A stretch of 64,000 nt of DNA from Cyrtodaria siliqua. Taxonomy: Eukaryota > Mollusca > Bivalvia > Adapedonta > Hiatellidae. This document shows, piece by piece, positions 12,638-26,641 of the stretch. A program made the position numbers and the translations under genes. The stretch is taken from positions 1-64,000 of the forward strand of contig JAWPHD010000293.1 in assembly GCA_037043455.1 (NCBI GenBank), written 5' to 3'. The notes under the pieces were generated by a model, which saw only the letters and a list, made by a program, of their open reading frames with translations, did no database searches and had not been told where the DNA came from. The first letter of the stretch is position 1. Each line of letters opens with the position of its first letter.

Positions 12638-13291
12638 TTATAGTTGCAATTTGTAGGCAAAAGCCTTTTTCCAGCAGCAATTGGGCCAAACACTGCTGTT
12701 GTACGTTTCAGGTTTCTGGCAAAACTGTTGGTGCTTCCTTAATTCTGTTCTTCTGTACATACAACGGCAGTACTGACAAGGTAGCAGATCTTTTACTTCA
12801 GTCTTTTCCACATCTGCACGGTATTTGGGAATAATCAGTCCCTGTCCTTTATCAAGAACATTGTAATTATGGGCAAAGTCACCTTTGTTTACTAAAATCT
12901 CCCAACATTTTCTTCTTTCTTTAATTCGTTTTGGCAGGTTTAGGATTCTAGCCACTTTAGCTTCGTTTTTGTGTTTCAATGAAAGATGTCTTGCAATGTT
13001 TGGAAATAGTTTTTCGCAGAAAACACACAAATGACATTTATTTCCCAAACTTCCTTGTGAATTTCTATATGAAGATTGAATTTTAACTGTTCTATCAGTC
13101 ACACTCAATAGTTCTGGGTAAATGTGACTGCTGTCATCTTCATTTTCAGAATCAGCTGCCATTTCATCATCAGCACATTCATCGTCAAGACTTGTTTTGT
13201 CACATATTGGGGTAGAAAAATGTACACAGTTTGAGTTAGCAGATGAACATCTGTATAAGTGCTGACTATTGTAGTAAATATTGACCATCAA
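12638..13291 (-). CDS. Two-finger C2H2/C2HC zinc-finger protein, uncharacterised family
   Basis: A 217-codon open frame. After a low-complexity acidic stretch (residues 36-60, rich in D and E) come two zinc fingers. Finger 1 is C86-X2-C89-X12-H102-X4-H107, or alternatively the pair C89/C92 with the same histidines. Finger 2 is C172-X2-C175-X11-H187-X3-C191. Between them is a basic helix-like stretch (NLPKRIKERRKCWEIL, ~118-133) and a GDFAHNYNVL-K-G-G-IIPK segment. From memory, the same order (finger, LPKgskqRR, GnF-HN, IP, finger) recurs in uncharacterised invertebrate and fish proteins of unknown function. The ORF ends soon after finger 2, so it is likely an N-terminal part of a larger protein, an exon, or a pseudogene. 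The start codon is the first ATG of the open frame and unproven. Confidence 0.5.
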   Translation of the reverse strand: MMVNIYYNSQHLYRCSSANSNCVHFSTPICDKTSLDDECADDEMAADSENEDDSSHIYPELLSVTDRTVKIQSSYRNSQGSLGNKCHLCVFCEKLFPNIARHLSLKHKNEAKVARILNLPKRIKERRKCWEILVNKGDFAHNYNVLDKGQGLIIPKYRADVEKTEVKDLLPCQYCRCMYRRTELRKHQQFCQKPETYNSSVWPNCCWKKAFAYKLQL

Positions 13292-14245
13292 GAGTTGTTT
13301 TATCAGCTATTGGGGTGAAACAAATGTAGTAAATTTTGACCATTGGGATACTATTAATAATTTTATATTTGCTGAAGAACCATCTTGATATTGTTGACAT
13401 TCTATTGCAGAACTACTGAACAAAATTCAACAGCAACTTATTCCTTATGAGTCTTCAATGTTTCAAAGTTTATCATGGAACTACTGATGCCCCATATAAT
13501 CAATGACCTTGAATGGTTTCTGAGTGCAACACATACATCTTTACACAATTCATAAACTGTTGTTTTTTTCCTTTAAATTTTATTCTGTGGCTAGGAGTGT
13601 AACAATACATCAAACTATCAATGCATCTCAATAGTGAACTCCACAATACTCATAAGTTCATATTTAAATTGATACTATTTGGCCTATAGTACTGCTCAAA
13701 CGCTTGATCGAGCATTCAATGGTAATACCTGTTAGTTTCCGTCCTCAGTACGTCTACCATAGTTGGACTTGGACTAACCCCACCCACACCCCAACACCCA
13801 CTACTTCTACAACTACCTATATTACTACTACAGTTTATGTGTGTATACATGTAAGAACGTGTTTGTCAAAGTCACTGCAGTTTATAATAATGAGTGTATA
13901 CATGTTAGAACTCGTCAGTCATTGCAGTTTTTGTCAAAGTCCAGGGTTTGAATTTAAGTTCGCAAACTCGCAAATTGCGAGTTAGTTTTGCAGAATGCGA
14001 GTTACTTTTTCATGTACTCGCAAAATTTGAGAGTGGAAAATATCAGGAGATGTACCATGCTTTATTTACGTCAATTAAAACACACATGGCGCTCCGACTA
14101 CACTTGTCTGGGCCAAGCGGGCGCAATACGCAGTGATCAATATTGGCTTTCCCCGAATGGTTGTTAGTGTATTTCGATAAAACTATGCTTTCATGACTAA
14201 GTTAGATAACCAGTCAAAATGATTTGTGAAAAAATATCTCCAGCA
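13292..14245. other. No gene recognised
   Basis: AT-rich sequence with a short C/A-rich tract (ACCCCACCCACACCCC, ~13780-13800) and a locally repeated GTATACATGT..AAGAACGTG/GAACTCGT phrase (13846-13925). The 93- and 62-codon open frames here overlap low-complexity sequence and show no domain. Confidence 0.5.
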
Positions 14246-15144
14246 GGTACTTTGTGACGTCAAAGCTTCTGTCTGTCCGTTTGTCCGTAAACCTTTTATT
14301 GTAGCGACAACTTCTCTGTAACTACTGAATGGATTTTCATGAAACTTTACAGACATGTTGCCCATTAAGTCTAGTGGATCCTAGCAAAAATTTGTGTTGA
14401 TGTGAAATCGAAGATGGCCGCCAAATCTAAAAATAGATTTTTAAAAAACAAGTTTGTAGCGACTACTTCTTGAAAACTATGTGATATTGATATGCGTCTT
14501 TTCCTAAAATTATCTGTAAGACATGACCTTGATCCTTGTCAATTTGACGTTAAACATGGCTGCGAGCGGCCATCTTTGTTTGCATAGAGTTATATAATGA
14601 AAACTTGTAGCGACTACTCCTCTGAAACTACTTGACGGATGTTCATGAAACTTCACAGGAATGTTGCTCTTGATGTCTAGTTGATCCTAGAAAAATTTCA
14701 GGTCGGCCGGAAATTCAAGATGGCCGCCACAGCTAAAAATAGATTTAAAATAAATAAGTTTGTAGCGACTACATCTTCAAAACTATAAGAGATATTGATG
14801 TGGGACTTTTTCTAAAATGATCAGTATGACATGATGTTGGTCCTTGTCGAAAATCGTTTTGATTTGACGTTAAACATGGCTACCAGCGGCCATCTTTGTT
14901 TACATTGAGTTATATAATGAAAACTTGTAGCGACTACTCCTCTGAAACAACTTGACGGATTTTCTTGAAACTTCACAGGAATGTTGCTCTTAATGTCTAA
15001 TTGATCCTAGCAAAATTTCAGTTCGGCCGGAAATTCAAGATGGCCGCCACGGTTAAAAATAGATTTTCTAAAAACAAGTCTGTAGCGACTACTTCCTGAA
15101 ATCAAAATCAATCAGTAGAGCTTCAAGGTCATTCACCTCTTGTT
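14246..15144 (+). mobile_element. GATC-family hairpin-ended repeat, 5' hairpin missing
   Basis: Starts in the CTGTCCGTTTGTCCGTAAAC linker, then has nearly three ~320 bp core units with the phrases GTAGCGACTACTCCTCTGAA, TTCATGAAACTTCACAGGAA, GATCCTAGCAAAATTTCAG and AAGATGGCCGCCAC. It ends in CAGTAGAGCTTCAAGGTCAT plus a CTCTTGTT terminus, the family's inverted 5' copy and 3' hairpin. The 5' hairpin is absent. Confidence 0.75.
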
Positions 15145-15150
15145 ATTGTC

Positions 15151-15328
15151 TCTACTGGCCAAGTTCGAAAACCAGCCAGATCGGACCAGTAATGGCTGAG
15201 TTATAGCTCTTGAATTAGTTAAAAATGCTATATTTTGCCTCTTTAAGATGATAGTCACTTGCTTCATTGATGTTATAAGAGCCATATTAGCAAGTAGAGC
15301 GTCCACATTCCCTCTTGGGCCTCTTGTT
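15151..15328 (+). mobile_element. Short GGCC-family repeat
   Basis: A 178 bp copy with TCTACTGGCC at the 5' end, one partial core unit (GTTCGAAAACCAGCCAGATC) and the 3' end CAAGTAGAGCGTCCAC with CTCTTGGGCCTCTTGTT. It is followed at once by a stray GATC-family tail (15329-15408). Confidence 0.7.
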
Positions 15329-15408
15329 CATGAAACTTACAGGAATGCTGATCTAGCTATCAAAAACCTATCAGTAGAGCTTCAAGTTCATTGACCTCTT
15401 GTTCATTT
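15329..15408 (+). mobile_element. GATC-family 3' tail fragment
   Basis: CATGAAACTTACAGGAATGC and then CAGTAGAGCTTCAAGTTCAT-TGACCTCTTGTT, a core remnant joined to the family's 3' terminus. Confidence 0.65.
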
Positions 15409-15442
15409 TGCGATTAAGTTAAATTCAAACCCTGAAGTCACT

Positions 15443-15598
15443 GACGGCGGTTGTTGTTCACAGACATAGCATAAAGAGCCGCCTGCCTGGCGGGGCCTCT
15501 GTCTTCTCAGCTGAACTTAAGGCGGTTGAGCTTGCCTTGTGTTTTGTTCGGGAATCTGGTGGTGGCCGTATCGTGATCTTCTCTGGTTCACTCTCACA
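15443..15598 (+). pseudogene. LINE RNase H fragment with A-to-G-biased divergence
   Basis: The translation matches the LINE RNase H from VVHKHSIKSRLPDKA through FSDSLSS, reading VVHRHSIKSRLPGGA, SVFSAELKAVELAL and IFSGSLS here. The catalytic Glu region is kept but the FSD Asp has become Gly. Against the copy at 47.6 kb, about 18 of roughly 29 differences are A-to-G on the sense strand. The fragment directly abuts the satellite array. Confidence 0.65.
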
Positions 15599-18500
15599 AC
15601 TCACTATACACAAATTCATGACAACCACTATTACACACATTCAATTAACCTTTTAACCACTATTACACACATTCATGACAACCCACTATTACACACATTC
15701 ATGACAACCCACTATTACACATATTCATGAAAACCAACTATTACACATATTCATGACAACCCACTATTACACACATTCATGACAACACACTATTACACAC
15801 ATTTATGACAACCAATTATTACACACTTTCATATACAACCTACTATTACACACATTCATGACTACCCACTATTACATACATTCATGACTACCCACTATTA
15901 GTGACAATCCGCTATTACACACATTTATGACAACCCGCTATTACACATATTCATGACAATCAACTATTACACATATTCATGACAACCCACGAAAACACAC
16001 ATTCATGACAACCCACTATTACACATATTCAGGACAACCCACTATTACACACATTCATGACAACCCACTATTACACACATTCATGACAACCCGCTATTAC
16101 ACACATTCAAGACAACCCGCTATTACACATATTCATGACAACCAACTATTACACATATTCATGTCAACAAACTATTACACACATTCATGACAACCCACTA
16201 TTACACACATTCATGACAACCAATTATTACACACATTTATGACAACCAATTACTACACACATTCATGACAACCTACTATTACACACATTCATGACTACCC
16301 ACTATTACATACATTCGTGACTACCCTCTATTACAGTGACAACCCGCTATTACACATATTCATGACAATCAACTATTACACATATTCATGACAACCCGCT
16401 ATTACACATATTCATGAAAACCAACTATGACACGCATTCATGACATCCTACTATTACACACATTCATGACATCCTTCTATTACACACATTCATGGCAACA
16501 CACTTGAACACACATTCATGACAACCTACTATTACACACATTCATGGCAACCCACTATTACACACATTCATGGCAACTCACTTGTACACACATTTATGAC
16601 AACCTACTATTACACACATTATTGGCAACCCACTTGTACACACATTCATGATAACCTACTATTACAGACATTCATGTCAACCCACATGGCAACCCACTAT
16701 TACACACATTCATGACAACCACTATTACACACATTCATGACTACCCACTATTACACACATTCATGACAACCACTAGTACACACATTCATGACAACCACTA
16801 TTACACACATTCATGACAACCCACTATTACACACATTCATGACAACCCACTATTACACACATTCATGACAACCTACTATTACACACATTATTGGCAACCC
16901 ACTTGTACACACATTCATGATAACCTACTATTACACACATTCATGTCAACCCACTATTACACACATTCATGACAACCACTATTACACACATTCATGACTA
17001 CCCACTATTACACACATTCATGACAACCACTAGTACACACATTCATGACAACCACTATTACACACATTCATGACAACCCACTATTACACACATTCATGAT
17101 AACCCACTATTACACACATGCATGACTACCCACTATTACACACATTCATGACAACCACTATTACACAATTACGCACATTCATGACTACGCACTATTACGC
17201 ACATTCATGACTACCACTATTATACACATTCGTGACAACGACTATTACACACATTCGTGACAACCAACTATTACACACATTCATGACAACCACTATTACA
17301 CACATTCATGACAACCAACTATTACACACATTCATGACAACCCGCTATTACACACATTCATGATAACCCACTATTACACACATGCATGACTACCTACTAT
17401 TACACACATTCATGACAACCACTATTACACAATTACGCACATTCATGACAACCTACTATTACGCACATTCGTGACTACCCACTTTTAATCACATTCATGA
17501 TTACCCACTATTACACACATTCATGACAACGACTATAACACACATTCGTGACAACCACTGTTACACACATTCATGACAACCCACTATTACACACATTCAT
17601 GACAACCCACTATTACACACATTCATGACAACCCACTATTACACACATTCACGACAACCCACTATTACACACATTCATGACAACCACTATTAAACACTAT
17701 TACAAACATTCATGACAATCCACTATTACTCACATTCATGATTATCCACTATTACACACATGCATGACTTCCCACTATTAAACACATTCATGACAACCAC
17801 TATTACACATATTCATGACAACCCACTATTACACACATTCATGACAACCCACAATTACAGACATTCATGACAACCCACTATTACACACATTCACGACAAC
17901 CCACTATTACACACCTTGATGATAACCCACTATTACACACATGCATGACTACCCACTATTACACACATTCATGACAACCACTATTACACACATTCATGAC
18001 AACCCACTATTACACACATTCATGACAACCCACAATTACAGACATTCATGACAACCCACTATTACACACATTCATGACAACCCACTATAACACACATTCA
18101 CGACAACCCACTATTACACACATTCACGACAACCCACAATTACACACATTCATGACAACCCACTATTACACACATTCATGACAACCCACTATTACAAACA
18201 TTCACGACAACCACTATTAACCACTATTACACATATTCATGACAATCCACTATTACACACATTCATGATTACCCACTATTTCTCAAATTCATGACAACCC
18301 ACTCTTACGCACATTCATGACTATCCACCATTACGCACATTCATGACAACTCACTATACACAAATTCATGACAACCACTATTACACACATTCAATTAACC
18401 TATTAACCACTATTACACACATTCATGACTACCCACTATTACGCTGATTCATGACAAACCACTACAACCCACTATTACACACATTCATGCTACCACTATT

Positions 18501-21500
18501 ACACACATTCATGACAACCCACTATTACACACATTCATGACAACCCACTATTACGTACATTCATGACATCGCGTAAAAAAACACATTCTTGACAACCACT
18601 ATTACGCACGTTCATGAGCACCCACTATTACGCACGTTCATGACAACCACTATTACGCACATTCATGACAACCCACTATTACGCACATTCATGACAACCC
18701 ACTATTACGCACATTCATGACAACCCACTATTACGCACGTTCATGACAACCACTATTACGCACATTCATGACAACCCACTATTACGCACATTCATGACAA
18801 CCCACTATTACGCACATTCATGGCAACCCACTATTACGCACGTTCATGACAACCCACTCTTACGCACATTCATGACTATCCACCATTACGCACATTCATG
18901 ACAACTCACTATACACAAATTCATGACAACCACTATTACACACATTCAATTAACCTATTAACCACTATTACACACATTCATGACTACCCACTATTACGCT
19001 GATTCATGACAAACCACTACAACCCACTATTACACACATTCATGCTACCACTATTACACACATTCATGACAACCCACTATTACACACATTCTTGACAACC
19101 ACTATTACGCACGTTCATGAGCACCCACTATTACGCACGTTCATGACAACCACTATTACGCACATTCATGACAACCCACTATTACGCACATTCATGACAA
19201 CCCACTATTACGCACATTCATGACAACCCACTATTACGCACGTTCATGACAACCACTATTACGCACATTCATGACAACCCACTACTACACACATTCATGA
19301 CAACCACTATTACACACGTTCATGACAACCCACTATAACACACATGCATGACAACCCACTATTACACACATTCATGATAACCCACTATTACACACATGCA
19401 TGACTACCCACTATTCAGACATTCATTACAGCCCACTATTACACACATTCATGACAACCACTATTACACAATTACGCACATTCATGACAACCCACTATTA
19501 CGCACATTCATGACTACCCACTATTACGCACATACATGACTCCCAACTATTACGCACATTCATGACAACCACTATTACACACTTTCATGACAACCACTAT
19601 TACACACATTCATGGCAACCCATTATTACAAACATTCATGACTACCCACTATTACGCACATTCATGACAATCCACTATTACGCACATTAATGACAACCAC
19701 TTTTACACACATTCATGACAACCCACTATTACACACATTCATGACAACCACTATTACACACATTCATGGCTACCCACTATTACGCTGATTCATGACAACC
19801 CACTACAACCCACTATTACACACATTCATGATTACCCACTATTTCTCAAATTCATGACAACCCACTCTTACGCACATTCATGACAACCACTAATACACAC
19901 ATTCATGACAACCCACTATTACACACATTCATGACAACCCACTATTACACAAATTCATGACAACGACTATTACACACATTCAATTAACCTATTAACCACT
20001 ATTACACACATTCATGACAATGCACTATTACACAAATTTATGACTATATGACTATCCACCATTACGCACATTCATGACAACTCACTATACACACATTCAT
20101 GACTACCCACTATTACGCTGATTCATGACAAACCACTACAACCCACTATTACACACATTCATGACAACCACTATTACACACATTCATGACAACCCACTAT
20201 TACGTACATTCATGACATCGCGTAAAAAAAAACACATTCATGACAACCACTATTACGCACGTTCATGAGCACCCACTATTACGCACGTTCATGACAACCA
20301 CTATTACGCACATTCATGACAACCCACTATTACACACATTCATGACAACCCACTATTACGCACATTCATGACTACCCACTACTACACACATTCATGACAA
20401 CCACTATTACACACGTTCATGACAACCCACTATTACACACATGCATGACAACCCACTATTACACACATTCATGATAACCCACTATTACACACATGCATGA
20501 CTACCCACTATTCAGACATTCATAACAGCCCACTATTACACACATTCATGACAACCACTATTACACAATTACGCACATTCATGACAACCCACTATTACGC
20601 ACATTCATGACTACCCACTATTACGCACATGCATGACAACCCACTATTACACACAAACATGACTCCCAACTATTACGCACATTCATGACAACCACTATTA
20701 CACACTTTCATGACAACCACTATTACACACATTCATGGCAACCCATTATTACAAACATTCATGACTACCCACTATTACGCACATTCATGACAATCCACTA
20801 TTACGCACATTAATGACAACCACTTTTACACACATTCATGACAACCCACTATTACACACATTCATGACAACCACTATTACACTGATTCATGACAACCCAC
20901 TATTACACACTATTACACACATTCATGACAACCACTATTACACAATTACGCACATTCATGACAACCCACTATTACGCACATTCATGACTACCCACTATTA
21001 CGCACATACATGACTCCCAACTATTACACACATTCATGACAACCACTATTACACACATTCATGACAACCACTATTACGCACATTCATGACTACCCACTAT
21101 TACGCACATACATGACTCCCTACTATTACGCACATTCATGACAACCACTATTACACACTTTCATGACAACCACTATTACACACATTCATGGCAACCCATT
21201 ATTACAAACATTCATGACTACCCACTATTACGCACATTCATGACAATCCACTATTACGCACATTAATGACAACCACTTTTACACACATTCATGACAACCC
21301 ACTATTACACACATTCATGACAACCACTATTACACACATTCATGGCTACCCACTATTACGCTGATTCATGACAACCCACTACAACCCACTATTACACACA
21401 TTCATGATTACCAACTATTTCTCAAATTCATGACAACCCACTCTTACGCACATTCATGACAACCACTAATACACACATTCATGACAACCCACTATTACAC

Positions 21501-23123
21501 ACATTCATGACAACCCACTATTACACAAATTCATGACAACGACTATTACACACATTCAATTAACCTATTAACCACTATTACACACATTCATGACAATGCA
21601 CTATTACACAAATTTATGACTATATGACTATCCACCATTACGCACATTCATGACAACTCGCTATACACACATTCATGACTACCCACTATTACGCTGATTC
21701 ATGACAAACCACTACAACCCACTATTACACACATTCATGACAACCACTATTACACACATTCATGACAACCACTATTACACACATTCATGACAACCCACTA
21801 TTACACACATTCATGACAACCCACTATTACGTACATTCATGACATCGCGTAAAAAAAAACACATTCATGACAACCACTATTACGCACGTTCATGAGCACC
21901 CACTATTACGCACGTTCATGACAACCACTATTACGCACATTCATGACAACCCACTATTACGCACATTCATGACAACCCACTATTACACACATGCATGACT
22001 ACCCACTATTACACACATTCACGACAACCCACTATTACACACATTCATGACAACTATTATTAACCACTATTACAAACATATATGACAATCCACTATTAGA
22101 CACATTCATGATTACCCACTATTACACACATGCATGACTACCACTATTACACACATTTATGACAACCCACTATTACACACATAAATGACAACCCACTATT
22201 ACACACATTCATGACAACCCACTATTACACACATTCATGATAACCCACTATTACATACATGCATGACTACCCACTATTACACACATTCATGACAACCCAC
22301 TATTACACACATTCATGACAACCACTATTACACTATTACACACATTCATGACAACGCACTATTACACAAATTCATGACTATCCACTATTACGCACATTCA
22401 TGACAACTCACTATACACAAATTCATGACAACCACTAATACACACATTCAATTAACCTATTAAGCACTATTACACACATGCATGACGACCCACTATTACG
22501 CTGATTCATGACAATCCACTACAACCCACTATTACACACATTCATGACAACCACTATTACACACATTCATGACAACCCACTATTACACACATTCATGGCA
22601 ACCCACTTTTACACACATTCATGACAACCCACTATTACGCACATTCATGACGACGCGTAAAAAAAACACATATTCATGACAACCACTATTACGCACATTC
22701 ATGACTACCCACTATTACGCACGTTCATGACAACCACTATTATGCACGTTCATGACAACCAACTATTACGAACGTTCATGATAACCCACTATTACGCACA
22801 TGTATGACAACTCACTATTACGTACATTCATGACAGCCACTATTACGCACATTCATGACTACCCACTATTACGGACGTTCATGACTACCCAATATTACAC
22901 ACGGTAATGACAACCCATTATTACACACATTCATGACAACCCACTATTACACACATTCATGACAACCACTATTACACAATTACGCACATTCATGACAACC
23001 TACTATTACGCACATTCATGACTACCCACTCTTACGCACATTCATGACAACCACTAATACACACATTCATGACAACCCACTATTACACACATTCATGACA
23101 ACCCACTATTACACACATTCAAT
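15594..23123 (+). repeat. 7.5 kb satellite of 25-26 bp units with higher-order structure
   Basis: Nearly 300 head-to-tail variants of the 26-mer ACATTCATGACAACCCACTA-TTACAC, with a 25 bp form lacking one C. Variant units recur at long range. GACATCGCGTAAAAA is at 18565, 20214 and 21841; TCTCAAATTC is at 18281, 19844 and 21420. This gives a higher-order period of about 1.56-1.65 kb in the right half. Open frames of 60-67 codons inside it (MTTHYYTHS-type) are translations of the repeat. Confidence 0.95.
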
Positions 23124-23645
23124 TCCTGTCTCGACGTGTAACACATTTTTATTCAAAATTCTTCAATCAGTTTTGAATCATTCAGAATGGGTGGGTTATT
23201 CCCAAATTTCATATACACATAACTACTAATGACCTTGTGTCAGACCTTGACATTAACTTTTTTAAGAGGTAGCCAGCAGGATTTTGAAAATCAGGTAATC
23301 CTTGTAGAAAACAGGTCAGTCTGGTTTCATCGACCTACAACTTGTGGTGATAGGTAATAACAAGATTACTTCAGTACATTGTGAGGAATTTTGGTAGCCT
23401 GAGTTAAGAGAATGCTTATTAGGAAGAAGTTTTAGCAAATTTTCTTCCCAAAGCAGAGTTAGGAGCAAGTTCCCAGGGGCGCAATCCCTGAAAAAAAAAG
23501 AGTCAGCTATTCAAATATCCTCAGATGGTCTCTCCTGATAAGAAAAAGATGAAGGAATAGAATAAATTGAATTGGCCAAAGACTCCATTTATAACTCTTT
23601 TGAGGCTTTTTTCATTATATTCTACTGATAGTTTTTTTTAATTTG
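23124..23645 (+). repeat. Duplicated 520 bp segment, copy 1
   Basis: Runs from TCCTGTCTCGACGTGTAACA to the ATTCTACTGATAGTTTTTTT tract and is nearly identical to 40569-41083. No ORF. It joins the satellite on its left and is followed within ~25 bp by a GGCC-family repeat. Confidence 0.85.
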
Positions 23646-23668
23646 ATCATATTGTTAATATAATTTTG

Positions 23669-26641
23669 AACAAGAGGCCCAAGAGGGCCTGTGGACGCTC
23701 TACTGGCTAAAGATAAAGTTTATGCACAAGGGGCCATAACTCTTTCAAATATCGTTCAACCAGAACATGGTGATGATATAGGCAACTAGGCTTGGTACTG
23801 ATTGTCCCTGACAAGTTTAGTTGAAATCCAGCCAGAGGTTCAGGAGAACTAGTCTGTACAAAGTAAGTGTATTAAACCTTTTAAGGGGCCATAACTCTGC
23901 CAAAATTCATTCAACCAGAACACGGCAATGATAGGTGCAACTAGGCTTGGTACTGATCATCCCCATCAAGATACGTTGAAATCCAGCAAGGAGTTCAGAA
24001 CAGACTATCTGGACGTTTCTCTATTAAAACCTTTAAAGGGCCATAACTCTGACAAAAATCATTCAACCCGAATATGGCGATGATATGCACAACTAGGCTT
24101 GATACTGATCATCCTTGTCAAGTTTCGTTTAAATCCAGCCAGGGGTTCAGGAAAACTAGCCCGGAAAATGTTTGTGTATCAAAAACCTTTAAAGGGCCAT
24201 AACTCAACCAAAAATCTGTTAACCGGAATGCGACGATGATATGCACAACTAAGCTTGGTGCTAATCATCCCTGTAAAGTTTCGTTGAAATGTGGGGGGAC
24301 GTTCAGGAGAATAGTCCAGACAAAGTTTGTGTATTAAAACCTTTAAAGGGCCAAAACTCTGCCAAAAATCATTCAACCGGAACACGGCAAAGATTTGCAC
24401 AACTAGACCTGGAACTGATCATCCCTAAAAAGTTTTTTGTTTAAATCCGGACAGGGGTTCAGGAAAACTAGTCAGGACAAAGTTTGTTTATTAAAACCTT
24501 TAAAGGGACATTACTCCGCCAAAATCACTCAACTGGAACACAGTGACGATATGTACAACTAGGCTTGGTACTGATCATCCCTGAAAATGTTCAATGAAAT
24601 TTGGCCAAATGAAGGCCCTTACTTCTTAATGAGGCCAAAATATAGCATATTTCAGAAAATAAAATCAAGGGCCATAACTCCGGTGTAAATTGTCCAATCT
24701 GGCTGGTTTTCAAATTTGTCGAAGCTTTCATTGATAGTAACAATCTGGTAAAGTTAGGTAAAGATCGGATGAAAAATGAATACCCTATCGTATTAACAAG
24801 GCAAAATATAGCATTTTAAACTTAATCAAGGGCCATAACTCCGCTGTTACTGGTCCGATCTGGCTGGTTTTCGAACTTGTCTGAGCTTTCATTTATATTA
24901 ACAATCTGGTAAAGTTTGATAAAGATCTGACGAAAAATGAAGGTCTTGACGAGGCAAAATATAGCATTTTTAACTAAATCAAGGGCCATAACTACGCTGT
25001 TGCTGGTCCGATCTGGCTGGTTTTCGAACTTGTCCAAGCTTATATTGATATTAACAATCTGGTAATTTTTGGTAAAGATCGGATGAAAAATGAAGACACT
25101 ATCTTCTCAACGAGGCAAAATATAGCCTTTTTTAACTAAATCAAGGGCCATAACTCCACTGTTACTAGTCCAATCTGACTGCTTTTCGATCTTATCCTAG
25201 CTTTCATTGATATTAACAAGATGGTAAAGATCGGATGAACAATGAAGCCCCTATCGTCTTAACGAGGCAAAATATAGCATTTTGAACTAAATCAAGGGCC
25301 ATAACTCCGCTGTTACTAGTCCAATAGGGCTGGTTTTCGAACTTGTTTGAGCTTTCAATGACATTAACAATGTGGTAAAGTTTGGTCAAGATAGGATGAA
25401 AAATGAAGGCCCTATTGTCTTAACGAGGCAAAATATAGCATTTTGAACTAAATCAAGGGCCATAACTCCGCCGATACTGGTCCGATCTGGCTGGTTTTCG
25501 AACTTGTCCGACCTTTCATTATAGTAACAAGATGGTAAAGATTGGTAAATATCGAGTGAAAGATGAAGGCCCTATCGTCTTAACGAGGCAACATTTTGCA
25601 TTTTTAACTAAATCAAGGGCCATAACTCCGCTGATACTGGTCCAATCTGGCTGGTTTTCGAACTTGTCCGAGCTTTCATTGATATTAACAATCTGATACA
25701 GTTTAGTAAAGATCGGATGAACAATGAAGCCCCTATCGTCTTAACGAGGCAAAATATAGCATTTTTAACTAAATCAAGGCCAATAACTCTGCTGTTAATA
25801 GTCCGATCTAGCTGGTTTTCGAACTTGTCCGAGCTTTCATTGATATTAACAATCTGTGGACGTTTGGTAAAGATCAAAAAATAAACGAAGGTGCTAGAGT
25901 GTTCACAAGGCTTAATATGGCATTTTTCAGCAAAACAAGGGCCATAACTCCAATGAAATTATTTCGATCTTGCCGGTTTCGAACTTGTTTGAGTTTTCAT
26001 TGATATAAAGACACTGGCAAAGTTAAGTAAAGATCCGATTAATACTGAAGGCCCTAGAGTGTTTACAAGGCGGAAAATAGCATTTTTCAGAAAAAACAAG
26101 GGCCATAACTTCGTTGTTACTGATCCGATTTAGCTTGTTTTCGAACTTGTTCGAACTTTCATTGATATTAACAATCTGTGCAAGTTTGGTAAAGATCAAA
26201 TAATAAATGAAGGTGCTAGAGTGTTTGTTCACAAGGCAGAAAATGGCATTTTTCAGAAAAAACAAGGGCCATAACTCTAGTGTTACTGACCCAATTCAGC
26301 TGATTTTCGAACTTGTCTAAGCTATAATTAGTATTAACAATCAATGCAAGTTTGGTAAAGATCAAATAATAAATGAAGGTGCTCGAGGTTTCACAAGGTT
26401 TAATATGGCATTTTTCAGCAAAACAAGGGCCATAACTCCGGTGAAATTATTCCGATCTGGCTGTTTTTCGAACTTGTCTGAGCTTTCATTGATATTAACA
26501 ACCTGTTAAATTTTTGGTAAAGATCGGATGAAAAATAAAGGCCCTAGAGTTGTCACAAGACAAAAGTTAACAACGGACGACGGACAGACGACGGACAACT
26601 CGCCATCCCATAAGCTCTGCTGGCCTTCGGCCAGTAGAGCT
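23669..26641 (-). mobile_element. GGCC-family hairpin-ended repeat, ~3 kb
   Basis: Read on the minus strand, it starts with AGCTCTACTGGCC-gaa-GGCCAGCAGAGCT (26641 down to 26613), then CGTC-type repeats, about a dozen ~150-165 bp core units (26550-24600) with CGGACAAGTTCGAAAACCAG phrases, about five ~185 bp units (24600-23720), then GCCAGTAGAGCGTCCACAGG and CCCTCTTGGGCCTCTTGTT (23669-23700). Same order as the element at 3145-5454. No ORF. Confidence 0.8.

Noticed and set aside
15594..23123. CRISPR-like regular array
   Set aside because: Units are contiguous with no unique spacers, and the setting is animal DNA; this is a satellite.
15539..23229. Open frames of 60-67 codons reading MTTHYYTHS-type repeats
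   Set aside because: They are direct translations of the satellite unit, with no start context, domain or unit-independent sequence.
24179..26265. 70-89 codon ORFs in GGCC-family cores
   Set aside because: Core units are partly open by chance; reading frames do not persist between units and no domain appears.
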